This document shows positions 21,461 through 31,636 of a stretch of DNA of 64,000 nucleotides, piece after piece. A program made the translations under genes and the position numbers. A model generated the notes under the pieces. That model saw nothing but the letters and a program-made list of their open reading frames with translations. It did not search any database and had not been told where the DNA came from. Numbering within the stretch: the first letter of the stretch is position 1; the number at the start of each line of letters is the position of its first letter. The stretch comes from Neurospora tetraspora (Eukaryota > Ascomycota > Sordariomycetes > Sordariales > Sordariaceae), in the NCBI RefSeq assembly GCF_033439725.1, contig NW_026944388.1, positions 3,038,001-3,102,000 on the forward strand, written 5' to 3'.

Positions 21461-22282
21461 TCACGCGGCAAGACGGATAATGTAATCGTTACACTGCAGT
21501 CGTAGAGCCATGTCGAAATCCTCCGACACGTGACTCTCGGACCAGAACTTCTCGTAGCCATCTTCATCCTCGTACGAGACTTGCTGGATGGCAGACCAAC
21601 AAAGAATGACGTTGTAACCAACGAAGGGAGCAACATCACCGTTAGAGACGGTATACCGAATAGCGCTGTAAATCAGATTGGTGAAGAAGGTGATACCATT
21701 CTCGAAATACGTGTGAACAACCTGCATGATACCAACGTCGGGGGACTGCTCCATCTCCGAGACAGTATCAAGCAAGCAGTCGGCCGGTACACGGGTATCC
21801 GAGTCAATCAAGAGAATGTAGTCGCCCATCCGAATATTGCCGTCAGTCCAGGCACGGCCATCTTCCGCGAGAACCTCTTGGAGGGCGCGCTCATAGGCTT
21901 GAGCTTCGTCATGCTGGGACCATTCCGGGGATCTCTGGATTTGGCTAAGCTTTTCTTCCACCTTGCACGAGATCATGAGGGCAAAGTTCATGTTGGGTGC
22001 CTTCTTGAACTTGCCACGGCGCTGGAAGCCATTTTCGCCGTGTCTAGGGCGGGCAACCCAACCGATGCTGTGGTCTGCATAGAACTCAATTCGTTCCTGG
22101 CGGTCTTCCTCGGAGATCAGTTGAAGACCATCGTCATTGATAAACATGTTTGCCGCACCACCCTGGAGCTCGTACGTGGAGATGGCGTGCTTGATCGACT
22201 TGGCTGTGGCACTGCGAGTGTAACGGCCATGACGAGGCTCGACTGGGATTGGCAGGACTGCGACTTGTGCAGCCTTGTATGA
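21461..22282 (-). pseudogene. Fragment of a family 2 glycosyltransferase, RIP-damaged
   Basis: The open frame runs from about 22282 to a TGA at 21461-21463. Peptides match the processive GT2 glycosyltransferase group needed for hyphal growth in some fungi: INDDGLQLISEEDRQERIEF, a DYILLIDSDTRVPADCLLD block with the DSD metal site, EMEQSPDVGIMQ, and SHVSEDFDMALRLQ. Several family-constant residues are changed by transitions only: GYNVILCWSA, where the family usually has His, Ala and Arg (three C-to-T changes), and LQCNDY, where Gly is usual (G-to-A). The closing TGA lies where a Trp is expected. Both the membrane-spanning ends and the rest of the enzyme are missing, so this is a dead internal fragment and not a gene. 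Confidence 0.7.
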
Positions 22283-22399
22283 TAAGATAAGGATTAGCCA
22301 AGTTGGGTATGACTTCTACGCGTCCAGTACCAATATTAGCGGCAAATTCCCAACACCCTTTTAGAGGCTACGGGTAGATCCGACCGTCCCATTCAGGCA

Positions 22400-22856
22400 C
22401 CAGGATGTGGGGCAGCTCTTGTCGATTGGCTCGAGAGAGCTGCAGGCTGCGAAACGGGGGTAGCGTTGAGAGCGACGAACCAACCACAGCTTTTGGATCC
22501 GAAGCCGGCAGCCTGCAACTCCACTTAGAGTATGCACGTGCCCGACTTTTCACTTGTCTGCCTTGACCTACCTCCTTCATCTTCCTGCCGTAACCTGCCT
22601 GCATTAGCCTGCCTCCTTCATCTACCTGCCTTAACCTACCTCCTTCATCTGCCTGCATCAGCCGACCTCTTCCCTTCCATCCTGGCATGTCATAATCATG
22701 GTGGTTGGCTTGCAATACACTGTTGGCGCAGCCGCCAACACCTTTGTAGACGAGTCGATTGGCTGAGAGAGATGCATACGGGGCAGGGCTGCGGAACAGG
22801 AAGACGCCTGCAATTTGGCGGCGTTCGACGAGCCAACCACAGCTCTGGGATCTGTG
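22400..22856 (-). mobile_element. Dispersed repeat, copy 2, with hairpin and minisatellite
   Basis: The main block 22515-22856 is the reverse complement of the unit at 25706-26100, with CCTCCTTCATCTGCCTGCAT-type minisatellite units. It contains the hairpin GTTGGCG-CAGC-CGCCAAC at 22722-22739. A second diverged end-like segment (about 22400-22500, with GTCGATTGGCTCGAGAGAG and AACCAACCACAGCTTTTGG) precedes it, so two copies may be nested or an end has been duplicated. No coding capacity was recognised. Confidence 0.6.
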
Positions 22857-23023
22857 GCGTTTGCTCGTTCTTTTCTCGCATCTCTTTAATCAATCAATCC
22901 TTCGAGCGGTGCGGAAATATAGCCGATAGTGATTGTGGGGAGCTGTGTTTCTAGATATGGCGGTCAGAACCCTATCCCTAGTGCTGGCTGAGCCAGAACT
23001 AGGGTTAGGGTTCCTCAACCGCC
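22857..23023 (-). repeat. Telomere-like hairpin repeat, copy 1
   Basis: This stretch of about 167 bp is the reverse complement of 36897-37064. It includes an imperfect inverted repeat whose arms contain AACCCTA and AACTAGGGTTAGGGTT around a short loop. The other copy has a TATA-like string in the corresponding position, which suggests a promoter-bearing LTR fragment. Confidence 0.7.
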
Positions 23024-23157
23024 ACGAAGAAAAGGATGTTACCCCACAAAACAAGCATGTCGGGCTTGATAACTATATATCTCAAACCGGTGACCCACTG
23101 ATACCGGAAATGGCTGGATTCCCAGCCACTACCTGTATCCCTGTATTATAGCTTAGA

Positions 23158-23973
23158 TCCTATTACCACCAAGGCGCCGGGCTTGGGTACTATTCCGCAA
23201 TCTTCATGTTTCCTGAATCCAATTCCGCTGTGGTGGTTCTGACGAATTCGATGCCACTCAACGACGTTGCGGACTGGATCGCTCAAATATACATCACCGC
23301 GCTATTCCAATTTGAAGATGGAGGGAAAACGTACCTTGACCTGGCAAAGAAGTACGTTGAACTGGCGAAGGGAAGTCGGGATCAGAAACTCAGGCTTGTG
23401 AAAACAATGAGAACGGGCATTGACAGCGAGCGCAACACGAACTACTTTCATCCGCGACAATTGTACTTATACACCGGGAGATATTACAACTCGAAGGGTA
23501 GCTGGCCAGGGAATTTTTTCATCGACATCCGTTGTCCGAAGGATCAGGGGGAAAAGGACGATTGTTTGGAGCTCAGGTTCCAAGGACGGGAATCACAACT
23601 CTATAAGCTCCGTCACCTCGTGGATGACATCTTTGAGTGGGCACTAGACTACAACCAGCAAGCACGGCGAGCACGATTCACGGTATGGGACCCGGAGTAT
23701 TTCAAGATCCAGTTCAACTTCAACCCAAAGCGGTCTCATGAGGCTGTTACGCTCAACTGGGCAGGGAATGGGATGGTTCTTACCCGACGTGAGAACAAGG
23801 TGCATCTCCCACGAAACCTTCCAAAGCTCTCAAAGAGTCATACCGTCCCTCCAAGCAACACTTCGCGGGGTTGTCAAGAAGAGCTGGCGCTTGGTCTCGA
23901 GAGGTTCACGGAAGTTCCCGAGATAGTTACCCGAAAAGGCACACTTCTCTCGTTCAGGGCGGTGACATGCTAG
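23158..23973 (+). pseudogene. C-terminal part of a beta-lactamase-like serine hydrolase
   Basis: The frame is open from about 23158 and runs to a TAG at 23971-23973. The start HQGAGLGYYSAIFMFPES followed by SAVVVLTNSMPLND is the C-terminal core of fungal class C beta-lactamase/penicillin-binding-type hydrolases. The following domain (YTGRYYNSKG, LELRFQGRESQLYKLRH) matches the small beta domain after it. The catalytic SxxK and YxN regions, which should lie upstream, are absent: the sequence to the left is repeat DNA. After about residue 205 the reading departs from the expected ending and looks frame-shifted. It is therefore a 5'-truncated remnant, possibly cut by the neighbouring repeats. The family call rests on pattern memory. 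Confidence 0.55.
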
Positions 23974-24062
23974 TCGGCTGGGAGGTATACATGCACTACA
24001 AGCAATGGAATCTCAGTGTATTCCGCCACGAAAGACACTACGTCTTTTCGCAAGGGTTAGGG

Positions 24063-24183
24063 TGCATCCTGCTGCCTTGTCTGGGTGATCTGGGTTCCTC
24101 TCTCCTTTCTTTTCATTCGGAAGACACCTTCTCCGGCGACTTACCATCCTTGACAATCACCCGTAACCATCTCGGGGAAGGTT
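24063..24183 (+). repeat. 121-bp direct repeat, left copy
   Basis: Matches 25302-25423 almost base for base in the same orientation, including CTGCCTTGTCTGGGTGATCT and AATCACCCGTAACCATCTCG. The two copies bracket a LINE relic. Confidence 0.85.
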
Positions 24184-24219
24184 CTCGATTTGGAACGCTG
24201 ATTGGCCTCAAACTGGCCT

Positions 24220-25295
24220 TCATTTGTAGTCACTGACAAAGACCTCGGGCTGAATGGGTGTCAGAAACTTAACGAGGTCTTCGTTGGGTAGGTTTTGCAG
24301 TTCGCTAAGCTGTCTCCTTTGGAACAATCTTTCTTTGAACTCTCCTTCACCCCAAACAGAGAGTAGAAACTCATTGCCCACCTCACTCAACAACATTAGG
24401 AGGGGGAAGGGGGGATGATCGGGAATGCTTCGTCGTCGGTGTCGTCGGGTTCTGGCAGGGGTGCTCGGGTGCCGAGGAGTCTGCCGTCCGCGGTGGTGGT
24501 GACGCCGGTGAGGCCTTCGTCCTTCAGGGCTCTGAGCCGGGCGAGGAAGGTGGCGTGGCTGGTGCCGAAGGCATGTGGCGCGTCGGATGTGGCTCGAGGG
24601 TTTTGCCACGTGACGAGGGGGCATCGGAAAAAGTGGCCTTTTTCGCATGGTTCGCCGCAGACGCATGTGCGGAACGTCTCGGCCGGGTGGTTGAATCGGG
24701 CGTGGTAGGAGTGGAAGTCCCAGTGGCTCGTGCGTTCGCCAACCCATCGTGCGAGGTGTATTCGGGGCAGGCGGAGGTATGGGTTGTCGCGATACCACAG
24801 GGTAGATCAGCCAGGCATGCCGGTCGGTGCGTGAGCCAGTGGAGCTCCGGGTCCGCTTCGGAAGGGAGGGTCCACATTTTCCAGCGTCGGGGTGGTGCTG
24901 CCGAGTCGGGGGCGAGCCACGTTTCCTCCGGTGTGTTTTCATCCCGGGGGGCTTGGGACTCGGTGAGGGAGTAGAGATGGAACCAGCCGCGCAGTGGGGG
25001 CGTGCGCAAGCGTTGGGTTAGCGGGTGGTGGGCCGGGAGGGTGTGGAGCCCTGCCACGGCCCGGGCCGTTTCTCGTCTGATGATTTCGGGTGGGGCGATG
25101 CCGGCCAACCAGAAGGGGTCAAGCTTGGGGACTGTGCGCCAGACCGGCATTGTTTTTCGGAGAGCCTTCGATGCTGCTGTCTCGATCTCGTCGAGCGCGG
25201 TCTTGATATTGGTGGACACTTGTCCGCCCCTGCGTCCGATTCGCGTATGGCCAGGGAAGAGGGCGGCTGCACCGTATGTCAGGGTAGGGATCTGA
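24220..25295 (-). mobile_element. Degenerate 3' end of a non-LTR (LINE) retrotransposon
   Basis: On the minus strand the peptide pieces follow the C-terminal region of fungal Tad/I-type LINE reverse-transcriptase proteins: ALRKTMPVWRTVPK and GIAPPEIIRRETARAVAGLH, with HHPLTQRL. In another frame come ARWVGERTSHWDFHSYHARF, a Cys/His cluster CVCGEPCEKGHFFRCP, and finally a tail ending at 24220-24222. The frame changes near 24.8 kb and again before 24.4 kb, so it cannot make an intact protein. The reverse-transcriptase catalytic core is absent. Flanking 121-bp direct repeats are too long for ordinary target-site duplications. Confidence 0.6.
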
Positions 25296-25301
25296 CGACA
25301 A

Positions 25302-25423
25302 GCATCTTGCTGCCTTGTCTGGGTGATCTGGGTTTCTCTCTCCTTTCTTTTTCATTCGGAAGACACCTTCTCCGGCGACTTACCATCCTCGACAATCACC
25401 CGTAACCATCTCGGGGAAGGCTC
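25302..25423 (+). repeat. 121-bp direct repeat, right copy
   Basis: The partner of 24063-24183. It is found immediately right of the LINE relic. Confidence 0.85.
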
Positions 25424-25705
25424 CGAAATTACCCTAATTCGCTAAGCACACGTTCGCATCACCACCGGTGGCTGTTACAGTCACGGATGTCCCACTCTCC
25501 GGAGGTATGGCTCAATAGCACAGTCGCGAATCGTGGGAGAGGGTCAAGCCGTCGGCTGCGATGGACTCCGGTAAATATCTCCCCTAGCTTGTGTTCTCGG
25601 TCTTTTGAAGATCTACATGATGCCATTGCGTTGGTTCGGGGATTCTTCCCGGATACTGGGGGCTCGTCAATGTTAGATTTTACCGAGCGATGAATAGTCG
25701 GACCA
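25424..25705. other. Non-coding spacer with a short sequence also found near 53.3 kb
   Basis: No gene recognised. The last about 45 bp (ATTTTACCGAGCG...TCGGACCAATGAAGTAGGGC) reappear inverted at about 53257-53305, upstream of the intact NACHT-WD40 gene. Confidence 0.5.
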
Positions 25706-26100
25706 ATGAAGTAGGGCAAGGCAGGCAGATGAAGGAGGCAGGCTAATGCAGGCAGGTTACGGCAGGAAGATGAAGGAGGTAGGTCAAGGCAGACAAGTGA
25801 AAAGTCGGGCTTGTGCATACTTTAAATAGAGTTGGCATCAGATCCCAGAGCTGTGGTTGGCACGTCGAATGCCACCAAATTGCAGGCGTCTTCCTGTTCC
25901 GCAGCCCTACCCCGTATGCATCTCTCTCAGCCAATCGACTCGTCTACAAAGGTGTTGGCGGCTGCGCCAACAGTGTGTTGCAAGCCAACCACCATGATTA
26001 TGACATGCCAGGAGGGAAGGGAAGAGGTAGCTAATGCAGGCAGATGAAGAAGGTAGGTTAAGGCAGGTAGGTGAAGGAGGTAAGTCAAGGCAGATATCGA
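25706..26100 (+). mobile_element. Dispersed repeat, copy 3 (most complete)
   Basis: The order of parts is: purine-rich minisatellite (GCAGATGAAGGAGGCAGGCT-type units), a unique core with the hairpin GTTGGCG-GCTG-CGCCAAC at 25954-25971, then a second minisatellite block. Copies lie at 7175-8147 and, inverted, 22400-22856. The symmetric placement of the minisatellite on both sides of the core suggests it forms the element's ends. No open frame looks real. Confidence 0.65.
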
Positions 26101-26774
26101 CGGTACCTACCTGCCCAGTTACCATCCACTCCTACTTCCGCTTACAAGCGATGATGAACACCAATAGTAGGGCGAGGGATGGACATCAAAACCTCTGGCC
26201 AACGATGGATCTCTTGCGGCTCCCTCCTCAGCCCTGCAATTGTTTCTTTGCCATGCCCACCATGCCCATCCAGGCTGCATTAAGTGGTGGCTTTGGTCTG
26301 CCCTGGGAATGGGATCCCGCCCGTTCCGCTCTTCCGGGGTAAAAGAAAGGTGGAGAAAGAATCATCGTCACTCTAATCGGGAAGCCAAAACTTGGGAAAG
26401 AACTATCCTTCGTAATGAAAGCTGGCCAATTAGAGCCTCTTATTGAGCAATCGAGCTGGAGAATTAACAGTGCTAGATTTGACAATAAGGCTTATTAAAA
26501 TTCCAAGCATTAAACCCCCCTTACAAGGCCAGATACCCTCGTGATTTTCCCGCTATAGTAGGCTTAATAATATAAGAATCAGACTAATCCTAACTTACAA
26601 CATCGCTTCACCCACCTTGGCTTATCTCACCTAGCCGTCTTCCATCTTCGCCCTTTCCCCATACTACCACCCATCGACAGATATCCCACCGACAAAACAG
26701 CACTCACAACTCAACCGTCGGCCCCCACGGGCTAAGAACATTGGCCCCAGCACTACCCCAACAACGACTATATT
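26101..26774 (+). promoter_or_regulatory. Upstream region of the zinc-finger gene
   Basis: About 670 bp with no recognised gene. The part at 26480-26600 is AT-rich and the last 150 bp are pyrimidine/CA-rich with few ATG triplets, as expected of a fungal promoter and 5' leader. No specific binding site could be assigned. Confidence 0.4.
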
Positions 26775-28391
26775 ATGATGGACGCCGATGTTATGCCTTA
26801 TAACGTACGGCCAATGACCACAGCACCGATGCAACAACGGCCTTCCTTGGTTCCCTACCATATGCCAACGATATTTATGAGCACGGCTCCCATCAACAGC
26901 ATCAGCGCGCCAGCACATTATCAGCCATCCGTGTCTTATGGCGGAGGATATCCGGCTTATCCGCTGCCTACGCCTACTGCCATGAGCTCTCCGTACAAGC
27001 ATCAGCATTACCAGGAACGACCATCACTACATATGGTTACGCCTGAACTCAAGGACACCAGGGGACTGCATCATATTAGGGATGCGAGGAGGTACAGTGA
27101 AGAGAGCAGGAGCCCATCGGAGCATAGCGATTCTCAAGCTTCTACGGCGGAGACGACCATCTCGAACCACTCGACCTACTCGCGAACCATCACCCCCAAT
27201 GCCCGGGTCAACGGAGCGCCTCAAGTCGAGTTTACCACTGCGGTGGACAAGCTCATGAAGGTCATTCAGTCCAAAATGAAGGACACGGACGCCGAGCAGA
27301 GCGGTGATGATAAGGACATCAAGACTCAACAGGTATGGCGGACCCTTCTTTTGAGACTGAGTGAGTCTAACACTTTCTTTTAGCAATCATCCCCCGATTA
27401 CCAGACAAGAGTGCAGCAACCGGCCAATAAGCATAAGCGTAAGCGATATGAGTGCCAAATCGAGGGCTGCAATAAGAATGTCTCCCGGAAGACGAACCGC
27501 GACACCCATGTTCAATCTCACACTGGAGATAGACCCTATGTTTGCCCTATTCCTGGCTGTGGTGGAAGATTCACGCAGGCCGGTAGCCTCAAGGTAAGTT
27601 TCAGCCCTACTGTGGCTATAGTGCCAATACAGTGTGACAGAGTCTTAGATACACAAACGTCGTCACACAGGAGAGAGGCCCTACCGCTGCGAGGTATGCG
27701 ATACGGGTTTTGTGCAACGTGGAGATGTCAAGGCACACATGAAGACACATCTTGGCATAAAGGCATTCCTCTGCAGACTCGATAACTGCCACAAGCAGTT
27801 TACCCAGCGGGGAAATCTCAAGGTAAGAAATTTGCGCTTTTATATTTTTTGCCAAGGTGTCAAACTGACTCGGCTTGCTTGCAGTATCACCAAAACAAGT
27901 ACCACAAGGAGACCATCAAGGCTCTCGCCGTAAGATTCGGCACTATCGAGGACTGGTCGATTGTATCGAAGGAAGATATGGAGATTTTTAAGGACTTCGC
28001 CGAGGTCTACAAGAATAGTAATAAGGGTATTAAGGGTCGGGGAAAGTATCGTAAGGTGAAGTTGGTGCCTCTAAGCTTACCTACCAGCCCGACCGGCCAT
28101 TCGCCGCTTCCTAATATTATGATTTCCCAGTACCCTCTTCCTTCGGCTCCCGGACTTTCGCAACTTCTTTATACTCCTCATCCGCTCCACCCTCCGCTTC
28201 ATCACCAAGGACCTAGCCACTCGGCTATGTACGGCATGCCCCGACCGGGCCTCCATGGCCATTACGAAACCTACGATCACCACGAAGTCCACATTGTGGC
28301 CAGCAGCCGCGGTTCTGTAGCAGAACCCATTTACTACTACGAGGAGCACCCTGGGGAGCTTGCTTTCGGCGACCGGATACTAGACTATTAG
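26775..28391 (+). CDS. C2H2 zinc-finger transcription factor
   Basis: Exons read as 26775-27332, 27384-27593, 27649-27822 and 27885-28391, all joined in frame: 482 residues. The N-terminal 200 residues are His/Tyr/Pro/Ser-rich and probably an activation or disordered region. Exons 2-4 encode a row of four C2H2 fingers: [13 protein letters not shown]...THVQSH, then [17 protein letters not shown]...[32 protein letters not shown], and [19 protein letters not shown]. The TGERP-type linker and the [13 protein letters not shown] continuation are typical of fungal nuclear C2H2 regulators, as is the following [15 protein letters not shown]. Introns lie inside the finger region. The C-terminus is Pro/His-rich. 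It presumably binds DNA in the nucleus; targets are unknown. The adjacent ATG at 26778 is an equally possible start. Confidence 0.85.
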
Positions 28392-28643
28392 CTATTGAGA
28401 TGGCGATACGATTATTAGTGTGTTTTGACTTGTACGAAAGGACGAGCCTGTTTCGCTTTTCTATTTGCAACCTTTTACTTATTTGTATATGACCTATTAT
28501 CGCCTTTGTTATTTCCTTTTTATATTGTTTAGTTATTACCTTTGTTTGATATATACATCCCGAATCAGATCCGTTCGATCAGCTGATATCGTTATTTGCA
28601 GACTTAACTGTACCTAGTGCCTATATAGTTCGGACTCTCCTAC
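28392..28643. terminator. Shared 3' region of two convergent genes
   Basis: 252 bp of AT-rich sequence between the stop of the zinc-finger gene and the stop of the HET-ankyrin gene. Several T-rich and TATAT stretches suit fungal 3'-end signals on both strands. Confidence 0.4.
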
Positions 28644-31344
28644 CTAATCTAGTTGAAGACTGGACCTACCGGGGTAAAGACTTGCTCCCCCGACGTCAAA
28701 TTCCGGATGGCTACGACGCCAGTACCATGACCAATGCTGTTTCGTCATATACAGCGCTGTCCATCTATCCTTATGCTTAGGATCTGCGTCAACCTTGCCA
28801 GTATCGAGAAGCATCTTAACGATCGCTTTATAGCCTTTTTCCGCCGCAAGCCATAGCGCCGTCCGTTCATACCGGTCCCGAAGATCTGCATCAACCTTGC
28901 CGGTATCAAGAAGCAGCTTAACAACCGCCTCATGTCCATTCTCTGCCGCCATATGCAGCGCTGTCTGTCCATTCTCATCCTTAGCACCTGCGTCAACCTT
29001 GCCAGTATTGAGAAGCAGCTGAACGACTACCTCATGCCCAGTTATCGCCGCTCGATATAGCGCTGTCTGTCCATTCTCATCCTTAGCACCTGCGTCAATC
29101 TTGCCAATATCGAGAAGCATCTTAACGATCGCTTTATAGCCTTTTTGCTCCGCAAGCCACAGCGCCGTCCATAGCTCCTCCTTATGCAAGTTGACCTTGC
29201 CGGTGTCGAGAAGCAATTTTATGACCGTCTCATGCCCGTTTTCTGCCGCCAAGCATAGAAGCGTCCATTGGCCCTTGTCCTCAATGAGTTGATTTACCAT
29301 TGTTTCCTTTGCATCTTCCTTTTCTAAATCCTCGGGACCTAGGCAAGTCTTTTTTAGGTTTCTCATACTCTTCAATGCTCTCTCAAGAACCGCCGTTTCT
29401 TCCCGAAGATTCTTCACTGCAACTCCATACTGTTTCACCTCTTGTAATACCAATCTGACATTCCGTATCCTAGTCGCCGCATTTAGACAACCTTCCAACC
29501 CTGTCTTTGAATGCTCTGGAATGCTTGCAAAGTAGTCGTTGTTGTTTTTATCTTGCTCCTTGTTTGGATCTATATCCCAATCCCAGATAAGTCGAAAATT
29601 ATGTGGAAAGACTGTTATCGATTGTAAAAGTTCTGACCACTTGATATCTCCGGTCGTACCTTGTGAATCGCCTGCTGGGGAAACTGCAATCATTATAACC
29701 GCCCAGTGATCGTTGTATGACCTGAGGATCGTGGGTCTCGACGCTCCTTGAAGAAGGCAGACGACATCTCCTTTTTGGACGGATTTTACCGTGGTCGGGA
29801 GGGTCCAGCAAGAACCCCATGCTTCCTTCACGCAAATATAGCTGAGGACATTACTCCAAGTAATGGCCACATCTTGTCTGTCTTCCCAAGTAGCATTTCT
29901 CTTGACCGAGGACACTTCGCCAAGAATGCAGCCCTTGCCCTCAATGACGGCATTCTCCTTATCGTCTGAAAGGCCTACTACAGAGACCAATTCAGATAGG
30001 AAGAAGTGGATGAGTTTGTTGAAGAGTTGTTTCCACGAAATCTTGTAGTCGGCGAATAATCCTGCTGCGGTTGGATTATCAGAGCTCATACCGAGTAAGG
30101 CATATACTTTATCGAGACGATCCGTAGCTTCGCGGGTATGGTACATCTCTATCAGTTCGCCTAGAGGGCGTATGTTAAGAGAAAAGTTGTCTGACTGATT
30201 GGTCGCGTATTTGGGCCGGAAGATTGCGCCCCTTATGAGGTAGGTTACCGAAAGGATTCGAGCCCGCAGGTCTGCGGGGAGTTCGTTGGATAGGTTCAAT
30301 GCATCTAGGCCTAAGCAGAATGCAGATCCGTCAACCTCAGCAGAACCACACTTGATCAGGATATGGCGAGCCGCGGCAACTTCCTGAAGCACCTACATCA
30401 ATCTGTCAGTTTCCTTAGTTAGAATACTTTGACATCGGTTCTCTTACCCAAATACGTCGAAACCACGGTCGTTGAAGCAGTGTAAGGATTCCCGCTTTAT
30501 TGTCTAATCGTCTTGTAGACAGCTCGGCTGCGATGCGTATTCCTTCGAGCGCTTGGTCGCTACCGGCTGCCTCCTCTCCAAGCCAAACAATTACGCGACT
30601 TGCTTTAGCGTAGATCTTCGCCATAGATTGAACTTGATGTCCTTTTTCTTCTTGGTCTTCTTGGTTGATGCAAATGGCATCTATCCATATAGTTCGTTCA
30701 ATGCAATGGTCTCGAAGATGTACCAGCGCTGCGTAAAGGTTTTCCCCGACGGCTAAGTTGCACCTGTTTATAAAGATGGAACAAGGCTTGTCCTCGGAGC
30801 CCCACACGTAGGATAAGGCCTCGTACGGACGAGTGCCTTTTGAGTCCAATGTGGTGCAGAAGAGCCGACAGTGTATTGCGGCGTCCTCGTTTTCATGCGG
30901 CAATAGTTGAAGCAAGCGAATATGGCCACGTGACATGGGAACGTTGTAATACAGGTTCTTTACAGGTGTTAGCGTCATTCTGAAATGTCGTAGGGGGGGA
31001 AGAAGTAAGCCTACTTCCACCTGCTTCGTGTTATCCACGCCGGCGGACGTCTCTATATCGGCGGAACCAGTAGCTGGAGCGGTTGGGAGCCCGGGGGCGG
31101 GCATACGGGTAGCGGACATAGCGGTGGCGGCGGGGATTTGTTCATCTTGTCGTTCCTGTTCCTTCACATGGAGGAAGGGAATCTTGGCCACGATTTGTCG
31201 ACCAGCGGTCGGGAAACGTCCTTCGCCATCAGACGCATAGGAAGCGAAGTCCCGCTTGCCCCCCATGCTATCGAAAATAGTCGAGAGGTTGTAACGGTTC
31301 CGGATTGATACAGTATGGTAGATAGGTGCCGTAGTTGCCGTCAC
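28644..31344 (-). CDS. HET-ankyrin protein (about 6 ankyrin units)
   Basis: Two exons, 31344-30448 and 30392-28644, joined by a 55-nt intron (donor GTAAGAG, branch ACTGAC, acceptor GTAG) in phase 0: 881 residues. Residues about 1-110 hold a leader with PTAPATGSADIETSAG, also found in the NACHT-WD40 genes. Residues about 165-300 are a HET domain: YEALSYVWGS, WIDAICINQED, QVQSMAKIYAKASRVIVWLG, then PWFRRIW across the intron. A middle region carries GDVVCLLQGASRPTILR, the HET-protein C-terminal block, and then a heptad-like stretch (ETAVLERALKSMRNLKK). The last about 220 residues are ankyrin repeats (GQTALHMAAENGHEAVVKLL). The final unit breaks into unrelated sequence (KQHWSWYWRR), so the 3' end may have been eroded. 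Probably a cell-death-triggering recognition protein; the ligand is unknown. Confidence 0.85.
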
Positions 31345-31636
31345 CGACGGGATTGCAGTGGTGATGCTTGTATGGTAGCCGACGCAGAAACAGGCGGTTC
31401 ACGTCTCGCATATGATGCTGACCGCACCTGGGTGATAAAAGTGAAGCAACGAGTCGAAGACGAAAGAAACGAGTCGTAGACGGATTGTTGAGGTCAAGTC
31501 CGTGAGCTATCTCTGTGTTGACATGAACAAAGACGTCGAAGTTGCAGGCTTGTCAGCTGAAATATGAGCGAGGGCCTATCACGTGGTTGGGGAGACCATA
31601 TGCCAGTCATCGTAAGCCACGCAATGCGACCACCAT
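31345..31636. other. Upstream region of the HET-ankyrin gene
   Basis: No gene recognised. It likely contains the promoter for the minus-strand gene starting at 31344. Confidence 0.35.

Noticed and set aside
22857-23023. An interstitial telomere or true chromosome end
   Set aside because: Only two TTAGGG-like units are present and they belong to a repeat found elsewhere in the window in the opposite orientation, so a chromosome end is not supported.
24524-25219. A 231-residue independent protein (MSTNIKTALDEIE...)
   Set aside because: Only its first 60-100 residues look like protein and they match the LINE C-terminal region. The rest is out of frame with the remaining LINE pieces.
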